A stretch of 35,999 bases of DNA from Pseudomonas lopnurensis (GTDB taxonomy: Bacteria; Pseudomonadota; Gammaproteobacteria; Pseudomonadales; Pseudomonadaceae). The number at the start of each line of letters is the position of its first letter. Within the stretch, counting starts at the first letter, position 1. The notes under the pieces are model-generated. The model was not told the DNA's origin. It saw only the letters and a program-made list of their open reading frames with translations, and did no database searches. The position numbers and the translations under genes are program-made. This document shows, piece by piece, positions 1 to 11,300 of the stretch. The stretch lies in the NCBI RefSeq assembly GCF_015070855.1, contig NZ_JADDIX010000055.1, positions 72,225 through 108,223 on the forward strand, read 5' to 3'.

Positions 1-692
1 CCGGCCGCCGGTATCCGCGCCAGGCAATAGGGCACCGGCTCGCCGTCGATCATCAGGATGCGCTTGTCGCCGTCCTTGATCGCCGGAATGTAGCGCTGGG
101 CCATGATTTGCCGGGTGCCGTGCTCGGTGAGCACTTCGAGGATGACCGAGAGGTTCGGATCGCCTTCGCGATGGCGGAAGATCGAGGCGCCGCCCATTTC
201 GTCCAGGGGTTTGAGAATGATGTCACGTTGTTCGCGGGCGAACTCGCGCAGAATGTCCGACCGCCGGCTGACCAGGGTCGGGGGCGTGCACTGCGTGAAC
301 TGCGTGGCGAAGAACTTCTCGTTGCAGTCGCGCAGGCTCTGCGGGCGGTTGACCACCAGCGTTCCGGCTTTCTCCGCCAGTTCGAGCAGATAGGTCGCAT
401 AGACGTATTCGCTGTTGAAGGGCGGGTCCTTGCGCATGAGGATCACGTCCAGATCGGCGAGGGCCGCGTCGATTTCCTCGTCCGTCTCGAACCAGTGTTC
501 GGGGTCGTGGAATACCCGCAATGGCCGCATGCGACCGCGGGCCTGGTCGCCGAGCTGATAGAGGTCGCGCTGCTCCATGTAGAACAGGGTCCAGCCGCGG
601 GCTTGGGCGGCCAGCAGCATGGCCAGCGAACTGTCCTTCTTGAAGGCGATCTGCGCGATAGGGTCCATGATGATCCCGACGCGAACGGTCAT
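1..692 (-). CDS. gshB: Glutathione synthetase, 3' end outside window
   Basis: ATP-dependent ligase joining gamma-glutamylcysteine and glycine, the second step of cytosolic glutathione synthesis. About 230 N-terminal codons of a family usually near 315 residues are visible; the stop lies beyond the left edge. The translation starts MTVRVGIIMDPIAQIAFKKD, the typical GshB N terminus with the DPI motif, and the last visible part reads ILMIDGEPVPYCLARIPA, part of the ATP-grasp fold. The start at 692 agrees with the family N terminus. It is divergent from pilG across a 236-bp gap, as in P. aeruginosa. That gap holds a small hairpin (744-761) but no promoter I can call with confidence. The identification is secure. 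Confidence 0.95.
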   Translation of the reverse strand, partial: MTVRVGIIMDPIAQIAFKKDSSLAMLLAAQARGWTLFYMEQRDLYQLGDQARGRMRPLRVFHDPEHWFETDEEIDAALADLDVILMRKDPPFNSEYVYATYLLELAEKAGTLVVNRPQSLRDCNEKFFATQFTQCTPPTLVSRRSDILREFAREQRDIILKPLDEMGGASIFRHREGDPNLSVILEVLTEHGTRQIMAQRYIPAIKDGDKRILMIDGEPVPYCLARIPAA

Positions 693-928
693 GAGGTTGC
701 TCTCCGGCAGTGGGCAGCAGGGGCTGCCAAATGGCTGAAATGTCGCCGCAGATTGGCGGCGGTTGTGCACTGGGTCAAGGAAAATTCCGCTGCTTTTGCG
801 GTTGATAGCGTGTGCATGAGGAGTGTGCTACAAGGGGTTCGCGATTGGGTGCAGCCCATCGGTGGCAGGGCCTCCGGCGCACTGACATAACGATAAACTA
901 CGACTCACCAAGGCGATGGTAGGGCGAA

Positions 929-1336
929 ATGGAACAGCACTCCGAGGGCTTGAAGGTCATGGTGATCGACGACTCGAAAACGATTCGTCGCACCGCTGAA
1001 ACCCTGCTGAAGAAAGTAGGTTGCGATGTCATCACCGCAGTGGACGGTTTCGATGCGCTCGCCAAGATAGCGGATACCCATCCCCGTATCATCTTCGTGG
1101 ATATTATGATGCCGAGGCTGGACGGTTATCAGACCTGCGCTCTGATCAAGAACAACAGTTCCTTCAAGTCGACGCCGGTGATCATGCTGTCCTCCAAGGA
1201 CGGTCTGTTCGACAAGGCGAAAGGGCGTATCGTCGGTTCCGACCAATACCTCACCAAACCGTTCAGCAAAGAAGAGCTGCTCGGTGCGATCAAGGCGCAC
1301 GTGCCCGATTTCGCGCCGGTGGAGCAAGCATCCTGA
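929..1336 (+). CDS. pilG: Twitching motility response regulator PilG
   Basis: Single-domain CheY-like receiver of the Pil-Chp system. In P. aeruginosa PilG accepts phosphate from ChpA and promotes pilus extension and cAMP synthesis. The 135-residue protein has the acidic pair D14-D15, the phosphoacceptor D58 in FVDIMMP, and K110 in the YLTKPF motif; it has no output domain. The N terminus MEQHSEGLKVMVIDDSKT is almost identical to my recollection of P. aeruginosa PilG, and the length matches. A purine-rich site (GTAGGGCGAA) sits just before the ATG. It is the first gene of the pilGHIJK-chpABC operon, and pilH follows after 43 bp. Confidence 0.98.
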   Translation: MEQHSEGLKVMVIDDSKTIRRTAETLLKKVGCDVITAVDGFDALAKIADTHPRIIFVDIMMPRLDGYQTCALIKNNSSFKSTPVIMLSSKDGLFDKAKGRIVGSDQYLTKPFSKEELLGAIKAHVPDFAPVEQAS

Positions 1337-1379
1337 AGTTCGGCATAGTGTGCCGCTGAAGCCTTCCTATGGAGAAAAC

Positions 1380-1745
1380 ATGGCTCGCGTTCTGATTGTT
1401 GATGATTCGCCCACCGAAATGTACAAGCTCACCGCCATGCTGGAGAAGCATGGTCACGTGGTGCTCAAGGCCGAGAACGGCGCCGACGGCGTCGCGCTGG
1501 CTCGCCAGGAGAAGCCGGACGCGGTGCTGATGGATATCGTCATGCCGGGTCTGAATGGCTTTCAGGCCACTCGTCAGCTGACCAAAGATGCGGAAACCAG
1601 TCACATTCCGGTGATCATCGTCACCACCAAGGACCAGGAAACCGATAAGGTCTGGGGCAAGCGTCAAGGGGCGAAGGATTACCTGACCAAGCCGGTGGAC
1701 GAAGCCACATTGCTGAAAACCCTGAACGCCGTTTTGGCGGGATGA
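1380..1745 (+). CDS. pilH: Twitching motility response regulator PilH
   Basis: Second CheY-like receiver of the Pil-Chp system, 121 residues. In P. aeruginosa it opposes PilG, favouring pilus retraction or acting as a phosphate sink. The sequence starts MARVLIVDDSPTEMYKL and has the acidic pair, the phosphoacceptor Asp in LMDIVMPGLNGF and the conserved Lys in YLTKPVD. The ATG at 1380 is chosen because it gives the family N terminus and follows a GGAG ribosome site (GGAGAAAAC); the frame stays open upstream to 1284, but that extension has no receiver-family sequence. pilG lies 43 bp upstream and pilI follows within about 40 bp, so the genes are very likely cotranscribed. Confidence 0.98.
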   Translation: MARVLIVDDSPTEMYKLTAMLEKHGHVVLKAENGADGVALARQEKPDAVLMDIVMPGLNGFQATRQLTKDAETSHIPVIIVTTKDQETDKVWGKRQGAKDYLTKPVDEATLLKTLNAVLAG

Positions 1746-1786
1746 CGCCGGGGCGACCCAAACTCGGACAAAGGGATATGGCCAGC

Positions 1787-2323
1787 ATGGCTGACATGCA
1801 AACGCCGTTTCAGCGACTGCTGGAGCTCGACAACCGCTGCCGTGCACTCGCGGCCGGCCTGCCTTCTCAGCAGCAAGCCGTACAGACCTGGGGAGGGATC
1901 GGTTTCCGTATGGGGGGGCGTTTGTTCGTCGCGCCGATGGGGGAGGTCGGCGAGATTCTGCACGAGCCTCGCTACACCCTGTTGCCCGGGGTCAAGAGTT
2001 GGGTCAAGGGTGTCGCCAACGTCCGCGGCCGGCTGTTGCCGGTGATGGATCTTTGCGGCTATTTCGGCCTGGAGCTTTCGCCGTTGCGCAAGCAGCGGCG
2101 GGTGCTGGTGGTCGATCATCAGGAAGTGTTCGCGGGCCTGACCGTCGACGAAGTCTTCGGCATGCAGCATTTCCCGGTGGAGACCTTCTCGGAGCAGTTG
2201 CCTCCGATCGAGGCCTCGATCCAGCCGTTCATTCATGGTGTGTTTCAACGCGAGCAACCCTGGCTGGTCTTCAGTCCGCACGCATTGGCCACGCACCAGG
2301 CGTTTCTTGACGTCGCTTTTTAA
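1787..2323 (+). CDS. pilI: CheW-like adaptor PilI
   Basis: CheW-domain adaptor that couples the receptor PilJ to the kinase ChpA at the cell pole. The 178-residue protein carries one CheW domain, with typical stretches [18 protein letters not shown] and [10 protein letters not shown]. The start at 1787 (MADMQTPFQ) is preferred because it matches the P. aeruginosa PilI N terminus and length and has AAAGGG about 11 bases upstream. Alternatives are 1778 (three codons earlier) and 1742, which would overlap the pilH stop. The gene lies between pilH and pilJ, as in other pseudomonads. Identification is secure; the start is moderately sure. Confidence 0.95.
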   Translation: MADMQTPFQRLLELDNRCRALAAGLPSQQQAVQTWGGIGFRMGGRLFVAPMGEVGEILHEPRYTLLPGVKSWVKGVANVRGRLLPVMDLCGYFGLELSPLRKQRRVLVVDHQEVFAGLTVDEVFGMQHFPVETFSEQLPPIEASIQPFIHGVFQREQPWLVFSPHALATHQAFLDVAF

Positions 2324-2400
2324 GTGGTAGGTGGGTCGACCGAGGTCGGCCTTTTGGTTCTTGGATGGAAGCGCACGGGGGTCCAGGCGGGGGCCGGATA

Positions 2401-4449
2401 ATGAGAAAAATGAATGCAAATGCTTTGTTGGGCGGTGTGCGCAGCACGACGCTGACGACCGGTCTGTTCATCGTTCTGATCGTTTCGATCGTGCTGCTGT
2501 TCGCGAACTTCGCGTACGTCAACACGCAGGCGGATCACGACAACGAGTACATCGCTCACGCCGGAGAGCTGCGCGTTCTGTCCCAGCAGATCGCCAAGGA
2601 CGCCGTGGAAGCGGCGGCGGGCACCCAGGAGGCCTTCGCCTCGCTGAAGCAGGCCCGCAACGAGTTCGACCAGCGCTGGGGCTATCTCTCGCAGGGCAAC
2701 GAGAGCATCGGCCTGCCGGCCGTGCCGCAATCGCTGCGCAGCGAGGCCGAGGCGGTGGAGCGTGACTGGACCACGTTGCGTCGCGGCACCGACGCCATTC
2801 TCGCCAGCGAGCAGACCGTTCTCTCGCTGCACCAGGTGGCCAGCACCCTGGCCGAAACCATTCCCCAGTTGCAGGTCGAGTACGAAGAAGTCGTCGACAT
2901 CCTGCTCGAGAGTGGCGCGCCGGCGGCCCAGGTTTCGGTCGCCCAGCGCCAGTCGCTGCTGGCCGAACGTATTCTCGGCTCGGTGAACAAGGTGCTGTCC
3001 GGTGACCAGGACTCGGTTCAGGCCGCGGACATGTTCGGTCGCGATGCCAGCCTGTTCGGTCGGGTCATGAACGCGATGATCGAAGGCAACGTGGCCATGG
3101 GTATCAGCGCGGTGGCCGACGAGGAAGCGCTGGACCGGCTGGCCGAGATCGCCGAACTCTTCCAGTTCGTTTCCGGCTCGGTGGACGAGATCCTCGAGAC
3201 GTCGCCGGAGCTGTTCCAGGTACGCGAATCGGCGAACAGCATCTCCGAGGTCTCGCAAACGCTGCTGGACAAGACCTCCGCCTTGTCGCAGGGCCTGCAG
3301 AATCGCGCCGACGCCCGCTATCTCAACACCATCATCGGCTATGTACTGGGCGCCCTGGCCCTGGCTTCGATCATCCTCATCGGTCTGGTCATGGTTCGGG
3401 AGGCGCGCCGCCGCCTGAGCGAAACCGCCGAGAAGAACGAACGCAACCAGGCCGCGATCCTGCGTCTGCTCGATGAGATCGGCGACCTCGCCGACGGTGA
3501 CCTGACCGTGGCCGCGACGGTGACCGAAGACTTCACCGGCGCGATCGCCGACTCGATCAACTACTCCATCGACCAACTGCGTGAACTGGTGGCGACGATC
3601 AACCAGACCGCGGTACAGGTGTCCGGTGCGGCGCAGGAAACCCAGGCGACCGCCATGCACCTCGCCGAAGCGTCCGAGCACCAGGCCCAGGAGATCGCCG
3701 GTGCTTCGGCGGCGATCAACGAGATGGCGGTTTCCATCGACCAGGTATCGGCCAACGCCGCGGAATCCTCGGCGGTAGCGGAACGTTCGGTAGCCATCGC
3801 CAACAAGGGCAACGAGGTGGTGCACAACACCATCACCGGCATGGACAACATCCGCGAGCAGATCCAGGACACCTCCAAGCGGATCAAGCGCCTCGGCGAA
3901 TCGTCCCAGGAGATCGGTGACATCGTCAGCCTGATCAACGACATTGCCGACCAGACCAACATCCTCGCACTCAACGCGGCGATCCAGGCCTCCATGGCCG
4001 GCGACGCGGGCCGCGGCTTCGCGGTGGTCGCGGACGAGGTGCAGCGTCTTGCGGAGCGTTCCTCCGCGGCGACCAAGCAGATCGAGGCACTGGTCAAGAC
4101 GATTCAGACCGACACCAACGAAGCGGTGATCTCGATGGAGCAGACCACCTCGGAAGTGGTGCGCGGTGCGCGTCTGGCCCAGGACGCCGGTGTAGCGCTG
4201 GAAGAGATCGAGAAGGTATCCAAGACGCTCGCGGCGCTGATCCAGAACATCTCCAACGCGGCGCGTCAGCAGGCGTCGTCCGCCGGCCACATCTCCAACA
4301 CCATGAACGTGATCCAGGAGATCACCTCGCAGACCTCGTCGGGTACCACCGCTACCGCCAAGAGCATCGGTAACCTGGCGAAGATGGCCAACGAGATGCG
4401 CCATTCCGTTTCCGGCTTCACCTTGCCGGATGCTCAGGATCAGGCCTGA
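2401..4449 (+). CDS. pilJ: Methyl-accepting chemotaxis-like receptor PilJ
   Basis: Transmembrane receptor of the Pil-Chp pathway, which in P. aeruginosa senses pilin or surface contact and activates ChpA. The 682 residues comprise a membrane segment at about 19-40, a long periplasmic region with PilJ-type helical sensory modules, a second membrane segment at about 312-333, a HAMP-like linker and a cytoplasmic coiled-coil signalling domain. The hairpin tip (about residues 513-550) contains [20 protein letters not shown] followed by [14 protein letters not shown]; the IQASM variant replaces the usual IEAAR and is normal for PilJ. No CheR-tethering pentapeptide is seen at the C terminus. The ATG at 2401 gives the P. 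aeruginosa length; the frame is open back to 2365. Confidence 0.97.
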   Translation: MRKMNANALLGGVRSTTLTTGLFIVLIVSIVLLFANFAYVNTQADHDNEYIAHAGELRVLSQQIAKDAVEAAAGTQEAFASLKQARNEFDQRWGYLSQGNESIGLPAVPQSLRSEAEAVERDWTTLRRGTDAILASEQTVLSLHQVASTLAETIPQLQVEYEEVVDILLESGAPAAQVSVAQRQSLLAERILGSVNKVLSGDQDSVQAADMFGRDASLFGRVMNAMIEGNVAMGISAVADEEALDRLAEIAELFQFVSGSVDEILETSPELFQVRESANSISEVSQTLLDKTSALSQGLQNRADARYLNTIIGYVLGALALASIILIGLVMVREARRRLSETAEKNERNQAAILRLLDEIGDLADGDLTVAATVTEDFTGAIADSINYSIDQLRELVATINQTAVQVSGAAQETQATAMHLAEASEHQAQEIAGASAAINEMAVSIDQVSANAAESSAVAERSVAIANKGNEVVHNTITGMDNIREQIQDTSKRIKRLGESSQEIGDIVSLINDIADQTNILALNAAIQASMAGDAGRGFAVVADEVQRLAERSSAATKQIEALVKTIQTDTNEAVISMEQTTSEVVRGARLAQDAGVALEEIEKVSKTLAALIQNISNAARQQASSAGHISNTMNVIQEITSQTSSGTTATAKSIGNLAKMANEMRHSVSGFTLPDAQDQA

Positions 4450-4457
4450 CTTGACGA

Positions 4458-4485
4458 GCGCGGCAGTCGCTGAAGGCTGCCGCCG
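4458..4485 (+). other. Hairpin between pilJ and pilK
   Basis: A perfect 7-bp inverted repeat (GCGGCAG at 4460-4466, CTGCCGC at 4477-4483) with a 10-base loop lies just after the pilJ stop and before pilK. No T-tract follows, so it does not look like a full terminator. It might stabilise the upstream mRNA or attenuate readthrough; that is inference. Confidence 0.35.
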
Positions 4486-4509
4486 ATGATCATGCGCGAG
4501 GGGCAGGGC

Positions 4510-5376
4510 ATGCAGCCGAGGTTTGACTGGGCATTGGAGCCCTTGGCCGATATGTCGCCGGCGGAATTCCATGACTGGCAGGCGCTTCTCGAAGAGCGCT
4601 CCGGCATGGTGGTCACCGAGCGCAGGCGCACGTTTCTGCAGACCAACCTGAGCGTCCGCATGCGTGAGGTCGGGGCGCGCGATTACGCCAGCTACTATCG
4701 CCAGGTCACCTCCGGCCCGCGTGGCGCGGTGGAATGGTCGACGCTGATGGACAGGCTGACGGTGCAGGAGACACGGTTCTACCGCCATCCGGCATCTTTC
4801 GAGTTGCTCGAAGGGCATCTGCGCCAACGCCTCGAGCAGGGCGCTGTCGAGCGCCCCTGGGCCCTGTGGAGCGTGGGCTGCTCGAGCGGTGAGGAGACCT
4901 ATTCGCTGGCCATCACCGCCGCCGAAGTGTTGCGCGATGGCGAGGCTGATGGGCGTTTCGGCGTCACCGGTACCGATATCAGCCTCAGTGCCCTGGAAAA
5001 GTCGCGTGCGGCCACCTACGGCACGCGCAGGCTGGAACAGGTCGCTGCGGGCTTGCGCGAGCGCTATTTCCAGCCGCTGCTGGCGGATCGCTTTCAAGTC
5101 TTGCCCAGCCTGGCTGCACGCGTGTGCTTCGCCAGGCTCAACGTGCTGGAGCTGGCGAATGCGCCGCTTTCCGGCATGGACGTCATTTTCTGTCAGAACC
5201 TGTTGATCTACTTCCGCCGCTGGCGTCGCCGCGAAATCCTCAACCGCCTGGCCGAGCGCCTGGCGCCGGGAGGCCTGCTGGTGATCGGGGTGGGTGAAGT
5301 GGTCGGTTGGCAGCACCCGGAGCTGTTGCCGGTGGCCAACGATCAGGTTCTGGCCTTTACCCGGAAACGTTTATGA
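4510..5376 (+). CDS. pilK: CheR-like methyltransferase PilK
   Basis: SAM-dependent glutamate methyltransferase predicted to modify the receptor PilJ, opposed by ChpB. An N-terminal CheR all-alpha domain (about residues 10-80, including EERSGMVVTERRRTF) is followed by a Rossmann methyltransferase domain. The SAM-binding loop reads WSVGCSSGEETYSLAI, and the later motifs TGTDISLSALEKSR and FCQNLLIYF are typical of CheR. The start at 4510 (MQPRFDW) is chosen for its AGGGG site 6 bases upstream; ATGs at 4486 and 4492 are in frame and possible. The product has 288 residues from this start. The stop codon overlaps an in-frame ATG of chpA (ATGA at 5373-5376), indicating translational coupling. Confidence 0.93.
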   Translation: MQPRFDWALEPLADMSPAEFHDWQALLEERSGMVVTERRRTFLQTNLSVRMREVGARDYASYYRQVTSGPRGAVEWSTLMDRLTVQETRFYRHPASFELLEGHLRQRLEQGAVERPWALWSVGCSSGEETYSLAITAAEVLRDGEADGRFGVTGTDISLSALEKSRAATYGTRRLEQVAAGLRERYFQPLLADRFQVLPSLAARVCFARLNVLELANAPLSGMDVIFCQNLLIYFRRWRRREILNRLAERLAPGGLLVIGVGEVVGWQHPELLPVANDQVLAFTRKRL

Positions 5377-5387
5377 GCGGAGTCGCT

Positions 5388-8300
5388 ATGGGTGATCGGC
5401 ATGATTATGTCGCCCTGGAGTGGGTGAAAGGCGAGATTGCCGAAACGCTTAAGCAGGCGCGTCAGGCGCTGGAAGCCTTCGTCGAGAATCCGCAGGACTC
5501 GACACGGATGCGCTTCTGCCTGACCTACGTGCACCAGGTTCATGGCACTCTGCAGATGGTCGAATTCTTCGGCGCGGCATTGCTTGCCGAGGAGATGGAA
5601 CAGCTCGCGCGGGCGCTGCTCGACGAACGTGTGGCCAACCAGGCCGAGGCGCTCGAGGTACTGATGCAGGCGATCCTGCAGATGCCGGCCTATCTCGACC
5701 GCATCCAGAGCGCGCGCCGCGACCTGCCGATGGTGGTGTTGCCGCTGCTCAACGATCTGCGCGCGGCCCGGGGCGAGAAACTGCTTTCGGAAACCAGCCT
5801 GTTCTCGCCGGACCTGTCCGGGCGCACGCCGGTGTTGTCGGGCGAGTCGGTGGAGCGCCTGCGCACCGAAGACCTGCCGGTGTTGCTGCGCAAGCTGCGG
5901 CAGATGCTGCAAGTCGCCCTGGTCGGGGTGATCCGCAACCAGGATCTGCCGACCCATCTGGGCTATATGGCGCGCGTGTTCGCCCGTCTGGAGACCCTCT
6001 GCAAGGATGCGCCGCTGGGCGCGTTGTGGCAGATCGCCTCGGGCATGGTCGAGGGCCTGGCCAGTGGCGGCGTGGCCAATGGCACCTCGGTGCGCACGTT
6101 GTTGCGCCAGGTGGACAAGCAGCTCAAGCGCCTGGTCGAACAGGGGGCCGATGGTCTCAATCAGGCCGCGCCCGACGAGCTGATCAAGAATCTGCTGTTC
6201 TATGTTGCCAAGGCGCCGGGGCAGACGCCACGCATCCAGGCGCTGAAGGCTCACTACCGGCTCGATGACGCACTGCCCGACAGCGCCGTGGTCGATCAGG
6301 AGCGCGCCCAACTGGCGGGGCCCGACCGTGGCGCGATGCGCTCCGTGGTGGCCGCGCTGTGCGAGGAGCTGGTCCGGGTCAAGGACAGCCTCGATCTGTT
6401 CGTACGCAGCGACCGCAAGGTCATTGCCGATCTCGCCAGCCTGGAGGTGCCGCTCAAGCAGATCGCCGATACCTTGGCGGTCCTCGGTTTCGCGCAGCCG
6501 CGCAAGATCATTCTCGACCAGATCGCCCTGGTTCAGGCGCTTGCCCAGGGCCTGCGCGAGCCCGACGATGCCGTACTGATGGATATCGCCGGGGCGCTGC
6601 TGTATGTCGAGGCGACGCTGGCCGGCATGGTCGGCGGGCCGGCCGAGGAGCGCAACGAAGACAGTCATCTGCCGACCACCGACGTGGCGCAGATCCATCA
6701 ACTGGTCATCAGGGAAGCGCGTACCGGTCTGGAGCAGGCCAAGGACGCGATCATCGAGTTCATCGCCTCGCAATGGAACCATGAGCACCTGGCCCGGGTA
6801 CCGGAACTGCTCACCCAGGCGCGCGGCGGTCTGGCCATGATTCCGCTGGAGCGTGCCGCGGCGTTGCTGGCGGCCTGCAATGGCTACATTCAGGACCAAC
6901 TGCTGGCACGCCAGGCCGTGCCCGACTGGCAGAGCCTGGATACGCTCGCCGATGCGATCACCAGCGTCGAGTACTACCTCGAGCGCCTGAGCGAAGACTG
7001 TGGCACCCAGGGCGACCTGATTCTCGACGTGGCCGAGGAGAGCCTGCAGAACCTCGGCTATCCCCTGTACGGCATGGAGCCGGCGCAGGACGTGCAGCCG
7101 CTGGCCGATGCCGGCCCCCTCGATCCGCTGGAAGAGATCGAGGTGTTGCCGGAGGAGCTGGAGGCGAGCGCCGAGGAGCTCGATTTCGTCGCGTTGCCGC
7201 AAAGGCATGGCTTGCCCCGGGCTGAGCCCGAAATCCTGTTCGGGTCGGAGCCGGCTTCCGAGGCAGAGACCCGGCCTGCGGATGAGGCGAGCGCCGAGTC
7301 GTACGCGGAAGAGATCGTTTTCGGCCTGCCCGAAGAGCCGCAGGCAGCGCAGCCGAGCATCGCCGGGGCTGCCGTGCCGGCTGAGGACGACGAGCAGGCA
7401 GTGGCTGACTGGGGCGAGGCGCAATTCGCCGAACTCGATCTGCCGGAGGTTACCCTGCCAGCCTTCTGCGAACCGGAGCTCCCGCAGCCCGGCAGCGCCG
7501 AGCCTGCTGTCGGCCTGGAGCAGGTCATGGCCGCCCCGGTTGCGGCGATCAACCCGCCTGCCCAGGACGTCCCGGCGACTCTGCTGCCGCCGCCTGCCGA
7601 TGAAGAGCCGGTCGATGAAGATCTGCTGGACGTGTTCATCGAGGAAGCCGCCGAAGTCCTGGAGACCATTGGCGAACACCTGCCTGGTTGGGCCGCCGAT
7701 CCAGAGGACAAGAATGCGCTCGGCGAGGTGCGTCGCGCGTTCCATACACTCAAGGGCAGCGGCCGGATGGTGCGGGCGCTGGTCATCGGCGAGCTGGCCT
7801 GGTCGATCGAGAATCTGCTCAACCGGGTTCTGGATCGGAGCATCGAGCCCGCCGAGCCGGTCAAGCAGGTGGTGACGGATGTCGTCGCGCTGATGCCGGC
7901 GCTGGTCGAGGAATTCGCCGCCAAGGCCCAGCGCCAGCGTGACGACGTCGATCGCCTGGCCGCCACGGCGCATGCGCTGGCCAAGGGGCAGCCGGTCCAG
8001 CCGCTGCCGGCCAGCGAGACGCAGTCGAGGCCCGGAACGGTCGGTGCCAGCGCGGCGGCGCTCGGCGAGGAAGCACTGGATCCGCAGTTGCTGGAGATCT
8101 TTCGCAATGAAGCCGAATCGCACCTGACCACACTGGTCAGCTTCCTCGCCGATTGCGCGCAGCGTCTGCCCCAGCCGGTGACCGACGCCCTGCAGCGCGC
8201 CCTGCATACGCTCAAGGGCAGCGCGCACATGGCTGGCATCCTGCCGGTGGCGGAAATCGCGATGCCATTGGAGAAGATGGTCAAGGAATTCAAGACCAAC

Positions 8301-11300
8301 CTGATCCAGATGAACCTGGCCGAGGCCGAACTGCTGCACGACGCCGAACAACTGCTGCGCCAGGGCCTGGCCAATCTCGACCATGAACCGCTGGCACCGA
8401 TCGACGGGGCGACCGCGTTCCTCGAACGGGTGCATGCTCTGCACCAGGCCAGGCTGGCCGAGGCGGGCGCGCGCAACGAGAGCGAGCCCGGCGAGATGCG
8501 CGATCCGAGCATGATCGCGCTGTTCCTCTCCGAAGGCATGGACATTCTGCTGGATGCCGAGGACCTGTTGCGCAGGTGGCGTGAACATCCCGCCGAGCGT
8601 CAGGAGCTCTCCGCGTTGTTACAGGAGCTGACCACGCTGGGCCAGGGCGCGCGGATGGCCGATCTGCCGCAGATGGACGCGCTCTGCCAAGTATTGCTGC
8701 GGTTGTATGCGGTGGTCGAGGAAGGGCGCCTGGCCGTCAGCGAGCGTTTCTTCGATGACGCCCAGCAGGGCCATGAAGCGCTGGTTGGCATGATGGATCA
8801 GGTCGCCGCGGCGCTGCAGGTGAGCGAGCAATCGGAGCTGGTGGCCCGGCTGGAAGCGCTGCTCGATGAGGCCGTCGACCCGTTGCTGCTCGAGCGAGAG
8901 GCGTCGGCAGGTGAACCGGAGCAGCCGATCCTCGAACCGCTGGTGCCGATGGCAGACTCCCTGGCCGAAGCCGAAGCCGAAGCCGAAGCCGAAGCCGAAG
9001 CCTGGCCGGCCGCCGATACGCCCGCTATGGAAAATGAAGAGGATCTCGACCAGGAAATGGTGGAGATCTTCCTCGACGAGGCCGTCGATCTGATGGAAAG
9101 CGCGGGTCATGCGCTGGATCGCTGGCTGGCCGATCCAGCCAACCAGCTGGCGCTCTCGTCGTTGTTGCGCGACCTGCACACCCTCAAGGGCGGCGCACGG
9201 ATGGCCGGCATTCGTCCCATAGGCGACCTGGCGCATGAGCTGGAGTCGCTCTACGAAGGACTGTCCGACGGCCGCTACGCACATTCCGCGCCGCTGGCCT
9301 CGTTGCTGCAGCGCAGCCATGATCAACTGGCGCTGCAACTCGAACAACTGCAACGCCAGCAACCGATGACCAGCGCCGGCGAGTTGATCGAGACGATGCG
9401 TGCCTTCCGTCAGGGCATTCTGCCGGCACTCGATGCCGCCGACATGGAACAGCCCGGCGAAGTCACGGCGTGTGAAACCGGTGAACCGGTCGAGCGGGAT
9501 TCGGTCGAGGTTGCGGATGACGCGGCAGGCGAGGGCGACGCCGACGATCTGCTGTCGGAGCCCGAGCCTTTGGAATTCTCGGCGGTCGATCCCGTAGAAG
9601 CTGTGGACGGCTTGGACGATGTCGCTGAACAGCTCATGGACACGCCTGAAAAGAGGCCGCCGGACGACCATCCGGCGATACCTGATCTTTCGCCGGAGCC
9701 CGACGAGCCCAGGCGGCCGGCTGCGAATGTCCAGGCCGGGCTGCAGGAGGCTGCGGACGAGCGCGATGCCGAGCTGGTGGAAATTTTCCTCGAGGAAGGT
9801 TTCGATCTTGTCGAAAGCGCCGCGGGTGGTTTGCAGCGCTGGATGGCCGACGTCGACAACAGCTTCGAACTCGAGGCGCTGCAGCGCGACCTGCATACCC
9901 TCAAGGGCGGTGCGCGGATGGCCGATATCCGCGAGATCGGCGATCTGGCGCATGAGCTGGAGTACCTCTACGAAGGCCTGTGCGCTGGTAACTACCGCGC
10001 CAGCGCCGAGCTGTTCGGTCTTCTGCAGGCTTGCCAGGATCGCCTGGCCGAAATGCTCGAGGCGGTGCGGGACCACCGGACCGTACCCGCTGGCGATGGC
10101 CTGATCGACACCGTCCGGCGTTTTCGCAACAACCCCGATGAACGGCTGAGCATGCCCAGCAGCGTTTCGCTGAAGGCGGCCCAGGAAGATGCCCAGCAGG
10201 CGGCTGAAGCGGAGATTCTGGACATCTTCGTCGAGGAAGCGGATGACCTGCTGGAGGAAATGGAATCGGCCCTCGGGCGTTGGGATGCCATGCGCGAAGA
10301 TGCGGCCCCGCTGAGCGACATGCTGCGGGTCCTGCATACTCTCAAGGGGGGTGCCCGGCTCGCCGGGCAGGGGGCGCTGGGTAACCTGGCGCACGATCTG
10401 GAGCAGCGGCTGAGCGAAGCGCAGCTGCAGGGTGCACCCTGGCCGGACAGCCTGTTTCTCGACGTACAGCAGGGCTACGACGCGTTGCTCAAGGACATCG
10501 AGCGACTACGTGCAAGCCTCGCCGCGGACGGCGTCGATGAGCCCCTGGCGGAACCTGTCGAACAGGAGCGCCCGAGTGCTCCGCTGGCGCTGCAGCAACC
10601 GATCGTCGCGGCCAGTGCCCAGCCGTCGCCGACCAACGCGCCGGCCAAGGTGCTGCCGTTCATCCGCCGTGCGCAGCAGGCCGCCCAGGAAGCCGCCGCG
10701 CGCCGCGCGCCACAGGAGTTGGTCAAGGTTCCGGCGGAGTTGCTGGAAGGGCTGGTCAACCTCGCCGGTGAAACCTCGATCTTCCGCGGCCGTGTGGAAC
10801 AGCAGGTGAGCGACGTCGGCTTCACCCTCGGCGAAATGGAAGCCACCATCGAGCGTGTGCGCGATCAGTTGCGCCGGCTGGATACCGAGACACAGGCGCA
10901 GATCCTCAGCCGCTACCAGGCCGAGGCCGAGCGGGCCGGCTACGATGATTTCGATCCGCTGGAAATGGACCGCCATTCGCAATTGCAGCAGCTGTCGCGG
11001 GCGCTGTTCGAGTCGGCGTCGGACTTGCTCGATCTGAAAGAAACCCTGGCGGCGCGCAACCGTGACGCCGAAACGCTGTTGCTGCAGCAGGCGCGGGTCA
11101 ACACCGAGCTGCAGGAAGGCCTGATGCGCACGCGCATGGTGCCGTTCGAGCGCCTGGTGCCGCGGCTGCGGCGGATCGTTCGGCAGGTCGCCGGCGAGCT
11201 GGGCAAGCAGGTCGAGTTCCTCGTCGGCAATGCCACTGGCGAAATGGACCGCAGCGTGCTGGAGCGCATCGTCGCGCCGCTGGAGCACATGTTGCGCAAC

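Noticed and set aside
2320..5316. Very long antisense open frame (about 998 codons) opposite pilJ and pilK
   Set aside because: The opposite strand encodes unmistakable PilJ and PilK; long antisense frames are expected in GC-rich DNA, and the translation is low-complexity His/Arg/Gly/Leu with no domain.
5343..8588. Antisense open frame of about 1,081 codons opposite chpA
   Set aside because: Shadow of chpA, made of Leu, Gln, Arg and His runs from the reverse complement of common chpA codons.
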